Source: Chersky-840 sp963838775
GTDB lineage: Bacteria; Actinomycetota; Acidimicrobiia; Acidimicrobiales; UBA8190
DNA: 64,000 nt
Assembly: GCA_963838775.1 (NCBI GenBank)
Contig: CAWISP010000040.1
Location: forward strand, 1-64,000
Direction of reading: 5' to 3'
Shown here: positions 15,510-24,821 of the stretch, piece by piece
How the letters are laid out: every line of letters starts with the position of its first letter
How positions within the stretch are numbered: the stretch's first letter is position 1
The notes under the pieces: generated by a model
Database searches by the model: none
The model's input: only the letters and a program-made list of their open reading frames with translations
What the model was told of the DNA's origin: nothing
Program-made: the position numbers and the translations under genes

Positions 15510-16817
15510 CTAGGAGGACGCGGGGCCGATCGGCAGCCGCTGGTGGCAGGTGGGAGCGGTCGGCCGGCCCGCGAACCGGTCACCCAACCAGTTCACGACG
15601 TCCGGCGCGATGGTCGAGGAGAGCTGGATGTGCCCGACGTCGGTGAGCCACAACGACGTCAGGTCGGACCCCGCCGCGCAGGCGCGCTGGATGTAGAGCG
15701 CCGTCGTGTTGGGGAGCACCACCTGATCGGTCAGGCTCTCGGCCACCAGGAGCGGCTGGGACGGCGTCAGCACGGGTGCCGTCTGTTCCTGGGCGATCAC
15801 CTTCCAGCGGGGGGAGTTCACGGGGTTGCCGTTGAAGAATCGTTGATGGATGGCGTTGCGGATGATGCCTTCCACGGCGGCAGTGGTGATGCATTGTTGA
15901 GAGACGCGCCGGTAGTTGTTGTACCCGGCACTGGTGAGGATCGTGCGGACGGGAAGCCCTCGATAGGTAGCCGGCCACGAGGTGAGGACCTCGGGTCCGA
16001 TGACCCAGGACAACGTCGAGTGGTACGTCTCGTTCAACAGGGGGATGAGCTCCGCGGCGGGGGCGGACGCCACCGTCGCCACCAGATGCAGCTCGGGCGC
16101 GTACGAGTGGGCCCGCGCCGCGGTGAACAGCGCCGAATTCCCGCCCTGGGAGTGGCCCCACACGGCAAAGGAAGTGCCCGCATGCGCGGATGGGATGTAC
16201 TTGAGCGCCCGGACGCTGTTGAGCACGTCGTTCGCCTCGTCGTCGCCCACCAGGTACCCCGAGGTTCCCGGCGTACCGAGGCCGGCATAGTCGGTGGCGG
16301 TCACGACCCATCCGCGCCCCAGCATCGAGGACACCCACGCGATGTCCCCGACGGGATGGGCCGAGCGCGACGGCGCGCACTGGGGCCCGAGTCCCACCGT
16401 GCCGTGCGCCCATGCCACCACCGGTCGCGGGGTGCCCGCTGCGTGGTCGTCCGGGATGAACACCATGCCGGAGCTGAACGTCATCGATCCGTCGGAACGC
16501 TGGGTCCGATAGAGGATCCGCAGCGCCGTTCCGTTGTCCACGTGGACCCCGAGTGGCTCGCTGCGAACCACTTGGCCGAGAGGCCCCGACGTGCGTAGGC
16601 CCGAGGTGTCGTAGAACGGTTGGAGAGCGTTCTGCCGTTGCGTGGTCTTCACATTGGTGTGCACCACGATCCCGACGACGAGGCCGACGACGACCACGAC
16701 GGCGATCAACGCATTGCGGAGGAAAGGGTGGCGGGAGAAGAACCGGGGCCGGTCCAGGCCTTCGCTGCCGTGCCGGCGGACGTTGCCGTTGTTGTCGCCC
16801 CCCCTCCCGTTCATCAT
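15510..16817 (-). CDS. membrane-anchored or secreted lipase-like alpha/beta hydrolase
   Basis: 435 residues. A single N-terminal membrane helix (LRNALIAVVVVVGLVVGIVV) follows a short basic cytoplasmic tail. The rest is an extracytoplasmic alpha/beta hydrolase of the secretory lipase (LIP) type: an oxyanion region VAWAHGTVGLG, nucleophile elbow GHSQGGN, and a C-terminal DVGHIQLS with the catalytic His. It likely hydrolyses esters or lipids outside the membrane. Convergent with the P450 gene, with only 5 bp between stops. Confidence 0.8.
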   Translation of the reverse strand: MMNGRGGDNNGNVRRHGSEGLDRPRFFSRHPFLRNALIAVVVVVGLVVGIVVHTNVKTTQRQNALQPFYDTSGLRTSGPLGQVVRSEPLGVHVDNGTALRILYRTQRSDGSMTFSSGMVFIPDDHAAGTPRPVVAWAHGTVGLGPQCAPSRSAHPVGDIAWVSSMLGRGWVVTATDYAGLGTPGTSGYLVGDDEANDVLNSVRALKYIPSAHAGTSFAVWGHSQGGNSALFTAARAHSYAPELHLVATVASAPAAELIPLLNETYHSTLSWVIGPEVLTSWPATYRGLPVRTILTSAGYNNYRRVSQQCITTAAVEGIIRNAIHQRFFNGNPVNSPRWKVIAQEQTAPVLTPSQPLLVAESLTDQVVLPNTTALYIQRACAAGSDLTSLWLTDVGHIQLSSTIAPDVVNWLGDRFAGRPTAPTCHQRLPIGPASS

Positions 16818-16887
16818 CGGCTATGACCCGCTGACGTCTCTGCGCACGAACCGCGGCCGGAAGGCACTGTCCCGCGTGGGCGCGGCA

Positions 16888-18309
16888 TCAGTAGGGTGCT
16901 CCCGGCGCCACGAGCGGCCAAGGCCGCTCCCGCTCCGCGATCAGCGCCAGATCGAGCAGGAGCTCCTCTTGGTGATGCCGGCCGATGATCTGCATGCCGA
17001 CGGGGAGACCGTCGAAGGTCCCCACCGGGATCGACACGGCCGGGTTCCCCGCGAAGTTGGCGGGGAACGTGAGGTTTCCCTGATTGGCACCCACCCGCAT
17101 GATGTCACCGAATCGTTCCATGAGGTCGACGTCTCCCACCTTGGTGGGTAGGGGCCCCTCGGCGCCGAACGCCACGTCGGGATTGGTGGAGCAGAAGATG
17201 AAGTCCACCTCGTCGAGAATGTTCGCCATGACTTCGTGCGTATCGACGCGAAATCGTTCGGCGGTGGCGGCCATGGCGAGGTCGTAGTGATGGGACGCGA
17301 TGTTGAGGCCGAGCATGATCTCGGGTGTCAGGTCCTGCTCGCACGCCGGGTACTTGTCGCCGAGGTCGGCGGCGAGCGTCACGAGGTTGGACATGGCCCA
17401 TTCGAAGAGCGCCGGCGGAAAGCTCACTGCCATCTCGACGCGCCCCAGCCCGGCGTCGGCGATCAGCGACTCGGCTGCCGCCGTGACGAGGGTGGCCACC
17501 TCGGGATGCACCACCGCCACGCCGAGGTCGACGGCGATGACGGCCCGTCTGCGATGAAGCTCCTGGCGGTGACTGCCGAGGCCGGCCTCCCATCCCGCCA
17601 CACGCGGGAGGCTGAGGGTGTCGTGGGGGTCATACCCGTTGCACACGTCGTACCAGCGCGCCGTGTCGCGCACCGATCTGCTGATGCAGCCGACGGTGAC
17701 GGTATGGGGGGTCTGGTGCACGAACGGACCCCTGGGAATGCGTCCGTAGTTCGCTTTCAGGCCGAACATGCCGGTGAAGCCGGCCGGGATCCGGATGGAG
17801 CCGCCCCCGTCCCCGCCCGATGCGATGGGGAGCAGGCCTCCCGCCACCGCCGCCGCCGCCCCGCCCGACGACCCACCCGGCGTGCGCTCGAGGTTCCAGG
17901 GATTGCGGGTAGCGCCGTGGAGCCGCGTGTACGTGACGTTGATGCCGCCGAATTCACTGGCCGTGGTCTGTCCGGCCAGGACCGCGCCGGCCCCTCGAAG
18001 GCGGTCTACATGCGTCGAGGAGTAGGTCGCGAACCGGTCGGCGAACACGAGCGACGCTTCGGTGAAAGGCCAGCCGTCGACGGGCTCGAGCTCCTTGATC
18101 CCCACAGGAACTCCTCCGAAGGGGAGCGCCACGTCGGCATCGCGCGCCGCGCGCCGCGCCGCCTCCGCGTCGACATGGCTGAAGGCGTTGAGTGCCGAGC
18201 CTTCGATGGCCGCCAGGGAGAGCTCGAGGGCTTCGGGCGGCGTGATCTCACCCTTCCGGAAGGCGTCGACCAGCGAGCAGGCGTCGCCGGTCCAGGCTTG
18301 GTCGGTCAT
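16888..18309 (-). CDS. amidase (amidase signature family)
   Basis: 473 residues from ATG 18309; the open frame continues upstream but without family similarity. The Ser-cisSer-Lys triad is readable: Lys in PVGIKELEPV, cis-Ser in TPGGSSGGAAAAVAGG, and nucleophile Ser in GGDGGGSIRIPA. C-terminal PVSIPVG-type strand and GLPVGMQIIG are typical of the family. It hydrolyses carboxylic amides; it is not the GatA type because no gatB/gatC neighbours are present. Divergent from bluB. Confidence 0.9.
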   Translation of the reverse strand: MTDQAWTGDACSLVDAFRKGEITPPEALELSLAAIEGSALNAFSHVDAEAARRAARDADVALPFGGVPVGIKELEPVDGWPFTEASLVFADRFATYSSTHVDRLRGAGAVLAGQTTASEFGGINVTYTRLHGATRNPWNLERTPGGSSGGAAAAVAGGLLPIASGGDGGGSIRIPAGFTGMFGLKANYGRIPRGPFVHQTPHTVTVGCISRSVRDTARWYDVCNGYDPHDTLSLPRVAGWEAGLGSHRQELHRRRAVIAVDLGVAVVHPEVATLVTAAAESLIADAGLGRVEMAVSFPPALFEWAMSNLVTLAADLGDKYPACEQDLTPEIMLGLNIASHHYDLAMAATAERFRVDTHEVMANILDEVDFIFCSTNPDVAFGAEGPLPTKVGDVDLMERFGDIMRVGANQGNLTFPANFAGNPAVSIPVGTFDGLPVGMQIIGRHHQEELLLDLALIAERERPWPLVAPGAPY

Positions 18310-18426
18310 CACGTGGGAGGCTAGCTCCGGTCGGTGCCGTCGCCCCGGGCACGATCCCGACGCCACGCCCTCCACCCTGAGCCGAAGCCGGTGGGAGCGT
18401 CGCCTCTGCGCTTGTAAGGTTCGGTC

Positions 18427-19146
18427 GTGCTCCCCGGCTTCTACGACGTGATCCACCGACGGCGCGACGTCAGGGCCGAGTTCAGTGGAGAGCCCGTCGA
18501 GGAGGAGGTCCTTGCCCGCGTCCTCGACGCCGCACACAGCGCGCCGAGCGTGGGCCTGTCACAACCGTGGGACTTCATCCTCGTCGCCGACGAGACCGTC
18601 CGACGCGCCTTTTGGACCCATGTCCAAGAAGAGCGGCGCGAATTCGCCGCCTCGCTCGAAGGCGAACAGGCCGAGCGGTTCGCCGGGATCAAGATCGACG
18701 GCATTCTCGAAGCGAGCTTGTCGGTGGTGGTCACCTACGACCCCGCCCGGGGCGCCCCCGGCGTCCTCGGCCGTCACGCCATCGCGGACGCTGGGCTCTA
18801 CTCGGTGTGCCTGGCCATCGAGAACATGTGGCTGGCCTGCACCGCCGAAGGATGGGGCATGGGCTGGGTGTCGTTCTACCGGGAGTCGTTCCTGCGCGGG
18901 CTGCTCGGCATTCCTGATGGCATCCGGCCGGTGGCGTGGCTGTGCGTGGGACCGGTCGGAAAGCTGCAAGAGACGCCGGATCTCGAGCGTGCCGGTTGGC
19001 GCACGCGGTTGCCGCTCGAGGCCGCACTCCACCTCGACCATTGGGATCGCCACGATCCTGCGGTGATCACCGCCGCCGCAGCCAGCCGGGCCGTGGGCCC
19101 GGCGGTAGGCACCGGCGCCCCTGCTTCTGAAAGGTTCGAACCGTGA
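18427..19146 (+). CDS. bluB: BluB, 5,6-dimethylbenzimidazole synthase
   Basis: 239 residues from GTG 18427. The nitroreductase-like fold begins FYDVIHRRRDVRAEF, the BluB signature, with APSVGLSQPWDF and the lid or active-site region SVVVTYDP, then DAGLYSVCLAIENMWLACTAEGWGMGWVSF. BluB cleaves reduced FMN with oxygen to give the lower ligand of vitamin B12. The C-terminal ~30 residues are Ala-rich and look like a non-conserved tail. The stop overlaps the glucokinase start (GTGA). Confidence 0.85.
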   Translation: MLPGFYDVIHRRRDVRAEFSGEPVEEEVLARVLDAAHSAPSVGLSQPWDFILVADETVRRAFWTHVQEERREFAASLEGEQAERFAGIKIDGILEASLSVVVTYDPARGAPGVLGRHAIADAGLYSVCLAIENMWLACTAEGWGMGWVSFYRESFLRGLLGIPDGIRPVAWLCVGPVGKLQETPDLERAGWRTRLPLEAALHLDHWDRHDPAVITAAAASRAVGPAVGTGAPASERFEP

Positions 19147-20021
19147 GCGACTCCAACCCCACCACCGAAGCACCCGCCGCCACTCCGAAAGCCGCTCCCC
19201 CCAAGGCGGTCACTCCGACGGCAAGCACCGGACCCGAGCCGGACGCACCGGCGGCGCCGGGCCACACGCCCCAGGCCCCGTTCACCTTGGCCATCGACAT
19301 CGGCGGCACGGGTCTGAAGGCCTCGGTGCTCGACGCCACGGGGGCCATGGTGGCGGACCGCGTCGCCGTGAAGACGACGTATCCCTGCACACCGTCGAAG
19401 ATGCTCGACGATGTCGCCGCCCTGGTGGCTCCTCTCCCGCCCGCCGACCGGGTGTCGGCCGGATTCCCGGGGATGGTCCGCAATGGAGTGGTGCTCTCGG
19501 CTCCGCATTTCGTGACGCTGCACGGCCCGGGAACCGCCGTCGATCCCGATCTGGAGAAGCAGTGGGCGGCCTTCGATCTCGCCGGCGCCCTCACCACACG
19601 CTTGCGCAAGCCCACTCGCGTCGCCAACGACGCCGACATCCAGGGCGCGGCGGTGGTCGAGGGCAAAGGCCTCGAACTCGTCATCACCCTCGGCACCGGG
19701 GTGGGGACAGCCTTCTTCTACGACGGCCGGCTCCTGCCCCACCTCGAATTCTCGCACCATCCCTTCTTGAAGGGCGACACCTACAACGAACAACTGGGCG
19801 ACGCGGCGCGCAAGGCCGTCGGCAACCAACGTTGGAACAAGAGGGTGCGCAAGGCGGTCGTCACCTTCCGCGCCCTGGCGTTCTTCGACCACTGCTACGT
19901 CGGGGGTGGGAACGCCAAGAAGATCCACGGCAACCTCGGCGCCGATGTGTCGCTGGTGGACAACAACGCCGGCATCCTGGGCGGGATCAGGCTGTGGGAC
20001 GAGTCGCACATCGCGGTGTAA
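19143..20021 (+). CDS. ppgK: polyphosphate glucokinase (ROK family)
   Basis: 292 residues. A Pro/Ala-rich N-terminal extension (~45 residues) precedes the ROK fold: phosphate-binding LAIDIGGTGLKASVLD, SAGFPGMVRNG, NDADIQGAAVVEGKG with the catalytic Asp, and TLGTGVGTAFF. LEFSHHPF and TYNEQLGDAA are characteristic of actinobacterial polyphosphate glucokinases, which phosphorylate glucose from polyphosphate or ATP. Overlaps bluB by four bases. Confidence 0.85.
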   Translation: MSDSNPTTEAPAATPKAAPPKAVTPTASTGPEPDAPAAPGHTPQAPFTLAIDIGGTGLKASVLDATGAMVADRVAVKTTYPCTPSKMLDDVAALVAPLPPADRVSAGFPGMVRNGVVLSAPHFVTLHGPGTAVDPDLEKQWAAFDLAGALTTRLRKPTRVANDADIQGAAVVEGKGLELVITLGTGVGTAFFYDGRLLPHLEFSHHPFLKGDTYNEQLGDAARKAVGNQRWNKRVRKAVVTFRALAFFDHCYVGGGNAKKIHGNLGADVSLVDNNAGILGGIRLWDESHIAV

Positions 20022-20052
20022 GGGTCGGCCTCGGGGTCGGCCTCGGGGTTGG
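20022..20052. repeat. short tandem repeat GGTCGGCCTCGG
   Basis: Two exact 12-bp units (20023-20034 and 20035-20046) and a partial third lie between the glucokinase stop and the LapA-like gene. No function is evident. Confidence 0.7.
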
Positions 20053-20079
20053 CGGCGGGAGATCGGGAGGTGACGTGTC

Positions 20080-20391
20080 GTGACTGAGCTCCCGGGACCG
20101 GCACCGGAGCACGGAGAGATCGACCACGTCCTGCGCCGCCGCCGCCGGCGGGCCATCCGGGGCATCCTGGCCCTGGCCCTGATCGTCCTCGTCGTCGCCT
20201 TCGTGATCCAGAACTCACAGCTCGTCACGGTGCACTTCTGGTTCTTCACCCACCGGGCCCGCCTCATCTGGGTGGTGCTCTCGTGCCTGGTGGCCGGCAT
20301 CGTGTTCGGGTACGTGCTGGGCGTGCCCGAGCGCAGGAAGATGCGCCGGCGACGCAAGGCCGAAAAGGCGGCGCGCCGCGAGGCCCGGTAA
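20080..20391 (+). CDS. LapA-domain (DUF1049) small membrane protein
   Basis: 103 residues from GTG 20080. Two membrane helices (GILALALIVLVVAFVIQNS and LIWVVLSCLVAGIVFGYVLG) flank VTVHFWFF, the LapA-domain signature, with very basic ends (VLRRRRRR, RRKMRRRRK). In other bacteria LapA proteins act in envelope or lipopolysaccharide assembly control; the role in actinobacteria is not established. Confidence 0.75.
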   Translation: MTELPGPAPEHGEIDHVLRRRRRRAIRGILALALIVLVVAFVIQNSQLVTVHFWFFTHRARLIWVVLSCLVAGIVFGYVLGVPERRKMRRRRKAEKAARREAR

Positions 20392-20394
20392 CCC

Positions 20395-21342
20395 GTGCGC
20401 GCCGTGACCATCGTCGATGGGGACCTTCGCTACCTCGAGCATCCCGACCCTGTGCCCGGAGATACCGAACTGGTCGTGGCCGTCCGGGGGGCGGGGATCA
20501 ACAACGCCGATCTCATGCAGCGGCTCGGGCTCTACCCCGCTCCGGCCGGCTCGCCCCCGGACATCCCGGGGATGGAGCTCGCCGGGGAGGTCGTCGCCAC
20601 GGGACGCCGCACCTCTCGTTTCTCGATCGGCGATCGCGTCATGGCGTTGGTGGGTGGAGGTGCGCAGGCCGAGCTCGCCGTCGTGGACGAGCGCACCGCC
20701 ATGGCGGTGCCGCCCGACCTGGCCTGGCCCGAAGCGGGCGGCTTCCCCGAGGCCTATTCCACCGCCTACGACGCCCTGTTCACCCAGTGCGGTCTTGCCG
20801 TCGGAGAGCGCGCCCTCGTCACGGGTGCGGCGGGCGGGGTCGGGAGCGCGGCTGTCCAGCTGGTGGCGGCGACCGGAGCCCATTGTGTGGCTTCGGTTCG
20901 TCACGCCCAATTGCGCGATGCGGTGGCGACGCTGGGTGCCCGGGCCGCCGATCCCGACGACGCGCTCGGCATGGGCCCGTTCGACGTGGCTCTCGAGCTC
21001 GTAGGGGCGCCCAGCATCTCCGGGGTCCTCGGGGCCATGGCCACGACCGGACGTATCGCCGTCATCGGTGTGGGCGGCGGGGCGCGCGCCGACGTCGACC
21101 TGCTTGCGATCATGCATCGTCGACTGCGCATCAGTGGGTCGACGTTGCGGTCCCGGACGCTGATCGACAAGGCCGTCGTGGCCGCGGCGGTTGAACACCA
21201 CGTCCTGCCGCTTCTCCGGGTTCGCCGGGTGCGCGTGCTCGTGGAAGCGACGTTCCCCATGGACCGCGCCGGAGAGGCGTACGAGCGATTCGCCCAGGGC
21301 GGCAAGCTCGGCAAGATCGTGCTCGTGCCGCCTCGTCGCTAG
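20395..21342 (+). CDS. quinone oxidoreductase-like MDR protein
   Basis: 315 residues from GTG 20395. Medium-chain dehydrogenase/reductase of the zinc-free quinone reductase type: VRGAGINNADLMQRLG, PDIPGMELAGEVVATG, and the NADPH-binding VTGAAGGVGSAAVQLV. The structural-zinc Cys cluster is absent. It probably reduces quinones or enones with NADPH. Only 3 bp separate it from the LapA gene, so the two may be cotranscribed. Confidence 0.85.
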   Translation: MRAVTIVDGDLRYLEHPDPVPGDTELVVAVRGAGINNADLMQRLGLYPAPAGSPPDIPGMELAGEVVATGRRTSRFSIGDRVMALVGGGAQAELAVVDERTAMAVPPDLAWPEAGGFPEAYSTAYDALFTQCGLAVGERALVTGAAGGVGSAAVQLVAATGAHCVASVRHAQLRDAVATLGARAADPDDALGMGPFDVALELVGAPSISGVLGAMATTGRIAVIGVGGGARADVDLLAIMHRRLRISGSTLRSRTLIDKAVVAAAVEHHVLPLLRVRRVRVLVEATFPMDRAGEAYERFAQGGKLGKIVLVPPRR

Positions 21343-21376
21343 TCCGTCCCGCCCCCGGACGTGGATGCGGAGTCCC

Positions 21377-22573
21377 TCAGGGGATCGGCACCGCCCCCGG
21401 CACAGGAGCGTCTTCGGACAGGGTGAGCAGCGAGGAAGGCACCGACGCCAGTGCGTCGAGGAGCAAGGTGATGTGCTCCGAGCTGTGGGCGGCTGAGAGC
21501 GTGACGCGCAGCTGGGCGGTGCCGGTGGGCGGCCGGATGGCGGGCACCCACACGCCGTGCTGTTGGAGGGCCGCCGAGGCTGCCACGACGAGCTCGTCGC
21601 TCGCGAGGACGATGGGAATGATCTGGCTCGGGTGCCCCGGCGCCACCTGCGCGATGTGGTTGGCGAGGCGGGTCCGAAGGCGGTCTCCTTCCGCAGTCGA
21701 AAGCAAGCGGAGGGCGGCGAGAGCGGCGGCGCTGTCGGGGGGCGTCGGCGCAGTCGTGAAGACGTAGGAGCGGGCGCGTCGGACCAGGAGCTCGATAAAG
21801 GCGCGGGGACCGGCCACGAATCCCCCCAACGATCCCAATGCCTTCGACAAGGTGCCGACCCGCAGGACGTCCACGTCGCCGAGCTCCGCGCTGAGCCCGG
21901 CGCCGATGGCGGGGCCGACCACCGCTCGCCCTTCATCGAGCACGAGGAGCGCACCGTGGCGTCGACACGCCGCCGCCATGTCCTTGAGCGGCGCGACGTC
22001 TCCGTTCCAGGGGAGCACCACGTCGCTGACCACGAGCGCCGGGCCCGTCGCCTGGTCGAGGAGCTGCTCGAGGTGGTCGAGGTCGCGATGGCGGTAGACG
22101 GCAACCTCGGCTTGCGACAAGCGTCCGCCGTCGATGATCGACGCGTGGTTGTGCTCATCCGAGCAGATGCGCACCCCCCTGTCCCCGAACACGCTCAACA
22201 CCCCGAGGCTCGCCGCGTATCCCGTCGGGAAGACGGCGGCTCGCTCGGTTCCCGTCCACGTGGCCAGGGCGTCCTCGAGCTCTTCGTGTACCGGGCGGCT
22301 GCCCGAGACGAGACGGCTCCCTCCTGATCCTGTGCCCCATCGGTCGATCGCTTCGTGGGCGGCAGCAACTACGGCCGGATGCCGTGACAGGCCCAGGTAG
22401 TCGTCGGACGCGAAGGTGACGACCTTGTGGCCGTCCTCGGCGAGCAGTCCCTCGGGCCCGCGGCCGTCGAAGGTGACCGCTCCATGCCACCGACCGCCGG
22501 CTTCGAGGCGTCGGCAGCGCGCTTCGACCACCGACGACCACAGGCTGGTCGTGCCCCCCGTCTCGACGCTCAT
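21377..22573 (-). CDS. 8-amino-7-oxononanoate synthase-like alpha-oxoamine synthase
   Basis: 398 residues from ATG 22573. The PLP-dependent fold type I enzyme shows FASDDYLGLSRHP, GTGSGGSRLVSG, DEHNHASIIDGGRLS, and the Schiff-base Lys in VGTLSKALGSLGG. It condenses an acyl-CoA with an amino acid, as BioF does with pimeloyl-CoA and alanine. One feature is odd: the usual DEAH motif, whose His contacts PLP, reads DEGR here. No other biotin genes are adjacent, so BioF identity is not certain. Confidence 0.75.
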   Translation of the reverse strand: MSVETGGTTSLWSSVVEARCRRLEAGGRWHGAVTFDGRGPEGLLAEDGHKVVTFASDDYLGLSRHPAVVAAAHEAIDRWGTGSGGSRLVSGSRPVHEELEDALATWTGTERAAVFPTGYAASLGVLSVFGDRGVRICSDEHNHASIIDGGRLSQAEVAVYRHRDLDHLEQLLDQATGPALVVSDVVLPWNGDVAPLKDMAAACRRHGALLVLDEGRAVVGPAIGAGLSAELGDVDVLRVGTLSKALGSLGGFVAGPRAFIELLVRRARSYVFTTAPTPPDSAAALAALRLLSTAEGDRLRTRLANHIAQVAPGHPSQIIPIVLASDELVVAASAALQQHGVWVPAIRPPTGTAQLRVTLSAAHSSEHITLLLDALASVPSSLLTLSEDAPVPGAVPIP

Positions 22574-22722
22574 CACCAACTCCAACGGACGACGCCCATC
22601 GCAACCCGAAACCTTTGGGTTGAGGCTCCTGCCCACCCCGGCGTCTCCGAGGTGGAGTCTCCACCCTGATGCCAGGTCGGTCCAGCGCGTCCGGGTCCGT
22701 CGAGGGCTCGACGGCGCCTGCA

Positions 22723-23559
22723 TCAAACCTGGGAGCGGCCCCGGTCGACGACGCCCCGTCGCCGACGCTCGATCTCGTCGGGGTCGACGCCGCCCCGCTG
22801 GAACCGCGCCGCGCCACGGGCTTCGACGTCCCATGCCTCGCCGCCGGGAACCCGGCTCGCCTCCTCGTAGGTGTCGAGGATGGCGCGCAGGGCGTGCTGG
22901 TCGCTCGAGACGATGTCGGCGGCCAGCCGGCGCGCCGTGGGGAGGAGATCGTCATGAGCGACGACATGGTTGACGAGCCCCCACTGCAGTGCGGTTGGCG
23001 CGTCGACGAAATTCCCGGTGGCGCTCATCTCGCGGGCCCGCCGGATGCCGATCGCCTGGGGCAGCAGCACGGTCAGACCCCACAGGGGATGCACGCCCAC
23101 CCGGGCGTGGGTGTCGGCGAAGCGCGCCCGCTCCGATGCCACCACGAAGTCGCAGTTGAGCGCCAGCTCGAGGCCACCGGTCACCGCCACGCCGTTGACC
23201 GCACCGATGATCGGCTTCGACGTAGGAAGCGTCGCCCCCCGGCCCCGGCGGGGGCGTCCCCCGGCGTCTCCTCCACCGGCGTCTTCTCCACCGGGCCTCT
23301 CGTCACCGGCTGCGGGTGCCCGCTTGAGCGGCCCACCGTCGCGCCCGAGCTCCTTCAGGTCGAGCCCGGCGCAGAAGGCGGGATCGGCGCCGGTGAGGAT
23401 GAGCACGTCCACGTCGTCGCGCCCGTCGACGTCTCCCACGACGCGTCTGAGCGCGCTGATGAGCTCGGTCGACAAGGCGTTGCGCGCCTCGGGGCGGTTG
23501 AGCGTGACGGTGGCGACGCGGTCGGCCACCTCGAGGAGCGCGACGTCGGGCTCGGACAC
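22723..23559 (-). CDS. enoyl-CoA hydratase/isomerase family protein
   Basis: 278 residues from GTG 23559. Crotonase fold: VATVTLNRPEARNALS, ILTGADPAFCAGLDLKELG (oxyanion region), and PIIGAVNGVAVTGGLELALNCD, with ARVGVHPLWGLTVLLPQ. A Gly/Arg/Pro-rich insertion (residues ~90-115) before LPTSKPIIG is low-complexity and not family-typical. Downstream of the thiolase/DUF35 pair on the same strand, consistent with acyl-CoA or steroid catabolism. Confidence 0.85.
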   Translation of the reverse strand: MSEPDVALLEVADRVATVTLNRPEARNALSTELISALRRVVGDVDGRDDVDVLILTGADPAFCAGLDLKELGRDGGPLKRAPAAGDERPGGEDAGGGDAGGRPRRGRGATLPTSKPIIGAVNGVAVTGGLELALNCDFVVASERARFADTHARVGVHPLWGLTVLLPQAIGIRRAREMSATGNFVDAPTALQWGLVNHVVAHDDLLPTARRLAADIVSSDQHALRAILDTYEEASRVPGGEAWDVEARGAARFQRGGVDPDEIERRRRGVVDRGRSQV

Positions 23560-23618
23560 GGTGGCGGCGGGGGGTGATCCGGACGGGTCCGGTGGAGCGT
23601 CGATCGGCTGGTCTGGCG

Positions 23619-24821
23619 TCAGGTGGTGACGATGACGCTCGACCCGTGCCCGAACAGACCCTGGTTGGCGGTGACGCCCACCCGGGCCCCCTCGACCTGG
23701 CGGCCCGAGGCCTGGCCCCGCAGCTGCCACACCAGCTCGCACACCTGGGCGATGGCCTGGGCGGGGATGGCCTCGCCGAAGCTCGACAACCCACCGCTGG
23801 GGTTGACCGGGATGCGGCCGCCGATGGTGGTGTCACCGTCGCGCAGGAGACGCTCCGCCTCCCCCTCCTTGCACAGGCCGACGTCCTCGTACCAGTCGAG
23901 CTCCAGGGCCGTCGACAGGTCGTAGACCTCGGCCACGTCCACGTCCTCGGGGCCGATGCCGGCCTCCTCGTAGGCGGCGAAGGCGATGGAGCGGCGGAAG
24001 GCGGGGCCGTCGAGCGCACCCACGGCGACGGCGGAGTCGGTCGCGAAGTTGGGCATCTCGATGACGGTCTGGGGAAAGCGCGGGGTCACCGTCGACACGG
24101 CGGGGATCGACACCGACGGGGACCCGCCGCCGTGGCGCCGGGCGAAGTCCATGCTCGACAACACGATGGCGGCGCCGCCGTCCGAGGTGGCACAGATCTC
24201 CATGAGGCGCAGGGGATCGGCGACCATCGGCGACGCCAGCACCTCGTCGGCACTCACCTCTTTGCGGTATCGGGCATTCGGGTTGGCGGCCCCGGCGCGT
24301 GCGTTCTTCACCTTGACCGCCGCGAAGTCGTCCTCGGTGGCACCGAAGAGCTCCATGCGACGGCGCGCGTAGAGGGCGAAGTACGTGGGGTTGGTGGCTC
24401 CCATCAGATGGAAGCGCAGCCAGTCCGGGTCGTCACGGCGCTCCCCCCCGACGGGAGCGAAGAATCCCTTGGGGGTGGTGTCGGCTCCGACCACGAGGGC
24501 GACGTCGCACAGGCCGGCGAGGATCTGGGCACGGGCCGCGGCGATGGCGGTGGCACCCGACGCGCACGCCGCGTAAGCACTCGACACGCGCGCCCCGGAC
24601 CAGCCCAGCGCCTGGGCGAACGTGGCGCCGGAAATGAACCCGGGATAGCCGTTGCGGATGGTGTCGGCACCGGACACGAACTGGACGTCGGTCCACGCCA
24701 CGTCGGCGTCGGCGAGGGCGTGGCGCGCTGCGGCCAGCCCGTACTCGACAAAGTTGCGGCCCCACTTGCCCCAGGGGTGCATGCCCACCCCGAGGACGGC
24801 CACGCTGCGGTCGTCAGGCAC
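23619..24821 (-). CDS. lipid-transfer protein / SCP2-type thiolase
   Basis: 400 residues. Thiolase-fold protein of the acetyl-CoA acetyltransferase/lipid-transfer type: VAVLGVGMHPWGKWG, SSAYAACASGATAIAAARAQI with the active-site-type Cys, ATSDGGAAIVL, and C-terminal NPSGGLSSFGEAIPA and NQGLFGHGSS. Partnering with a DUF35 protein encoded 8 bp upstream in overlap is the Ltp2-like arrangement of steroid side-chain retro-aldolases. Which substrate it uses is inference. Confidence 0.85.
   Translation of the reverse strand: MPDDRSVAVLGVGMHPWGKWGRNFVEYGLAAARHALADADVAWTDVQFVSGADTIRNGYPGFISGATFAQALGWSGARVSSAYAACASGATAIAAARAQILAGLCDVALVVGADTTPKGFFAPVGGERRDDPDWLRFHLMGATNPTYFALYARRRMELFGATEDDFAAVKVKNARAGAANPNARYRKEVSADEVLASPMVADPLRLMEICATSDGGAAIVLSSMDFARRHGGGSPSVSIPAVSTVTPRFPQTVIEMPNFATDSAVAVGALDGPAFRRSIAFAAYEEAGIGPEDVDVAEVYDLSTALELDWYEDVGLCKEGEAERLLRDGDTTIGGRIPVNPSGGLSSFGEAIPAQAIAQVCELVWQLRGQASGRQVEGARVGVTANQGLFGHGSSVIVTT

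Noticed and set aside
20215..22158. 647-codon minus-strand open frame
   Set aside because: It runs antisense across the quinone oxidoreductase and out of phase through the AONS gene, with low-complexity translation and no motif.
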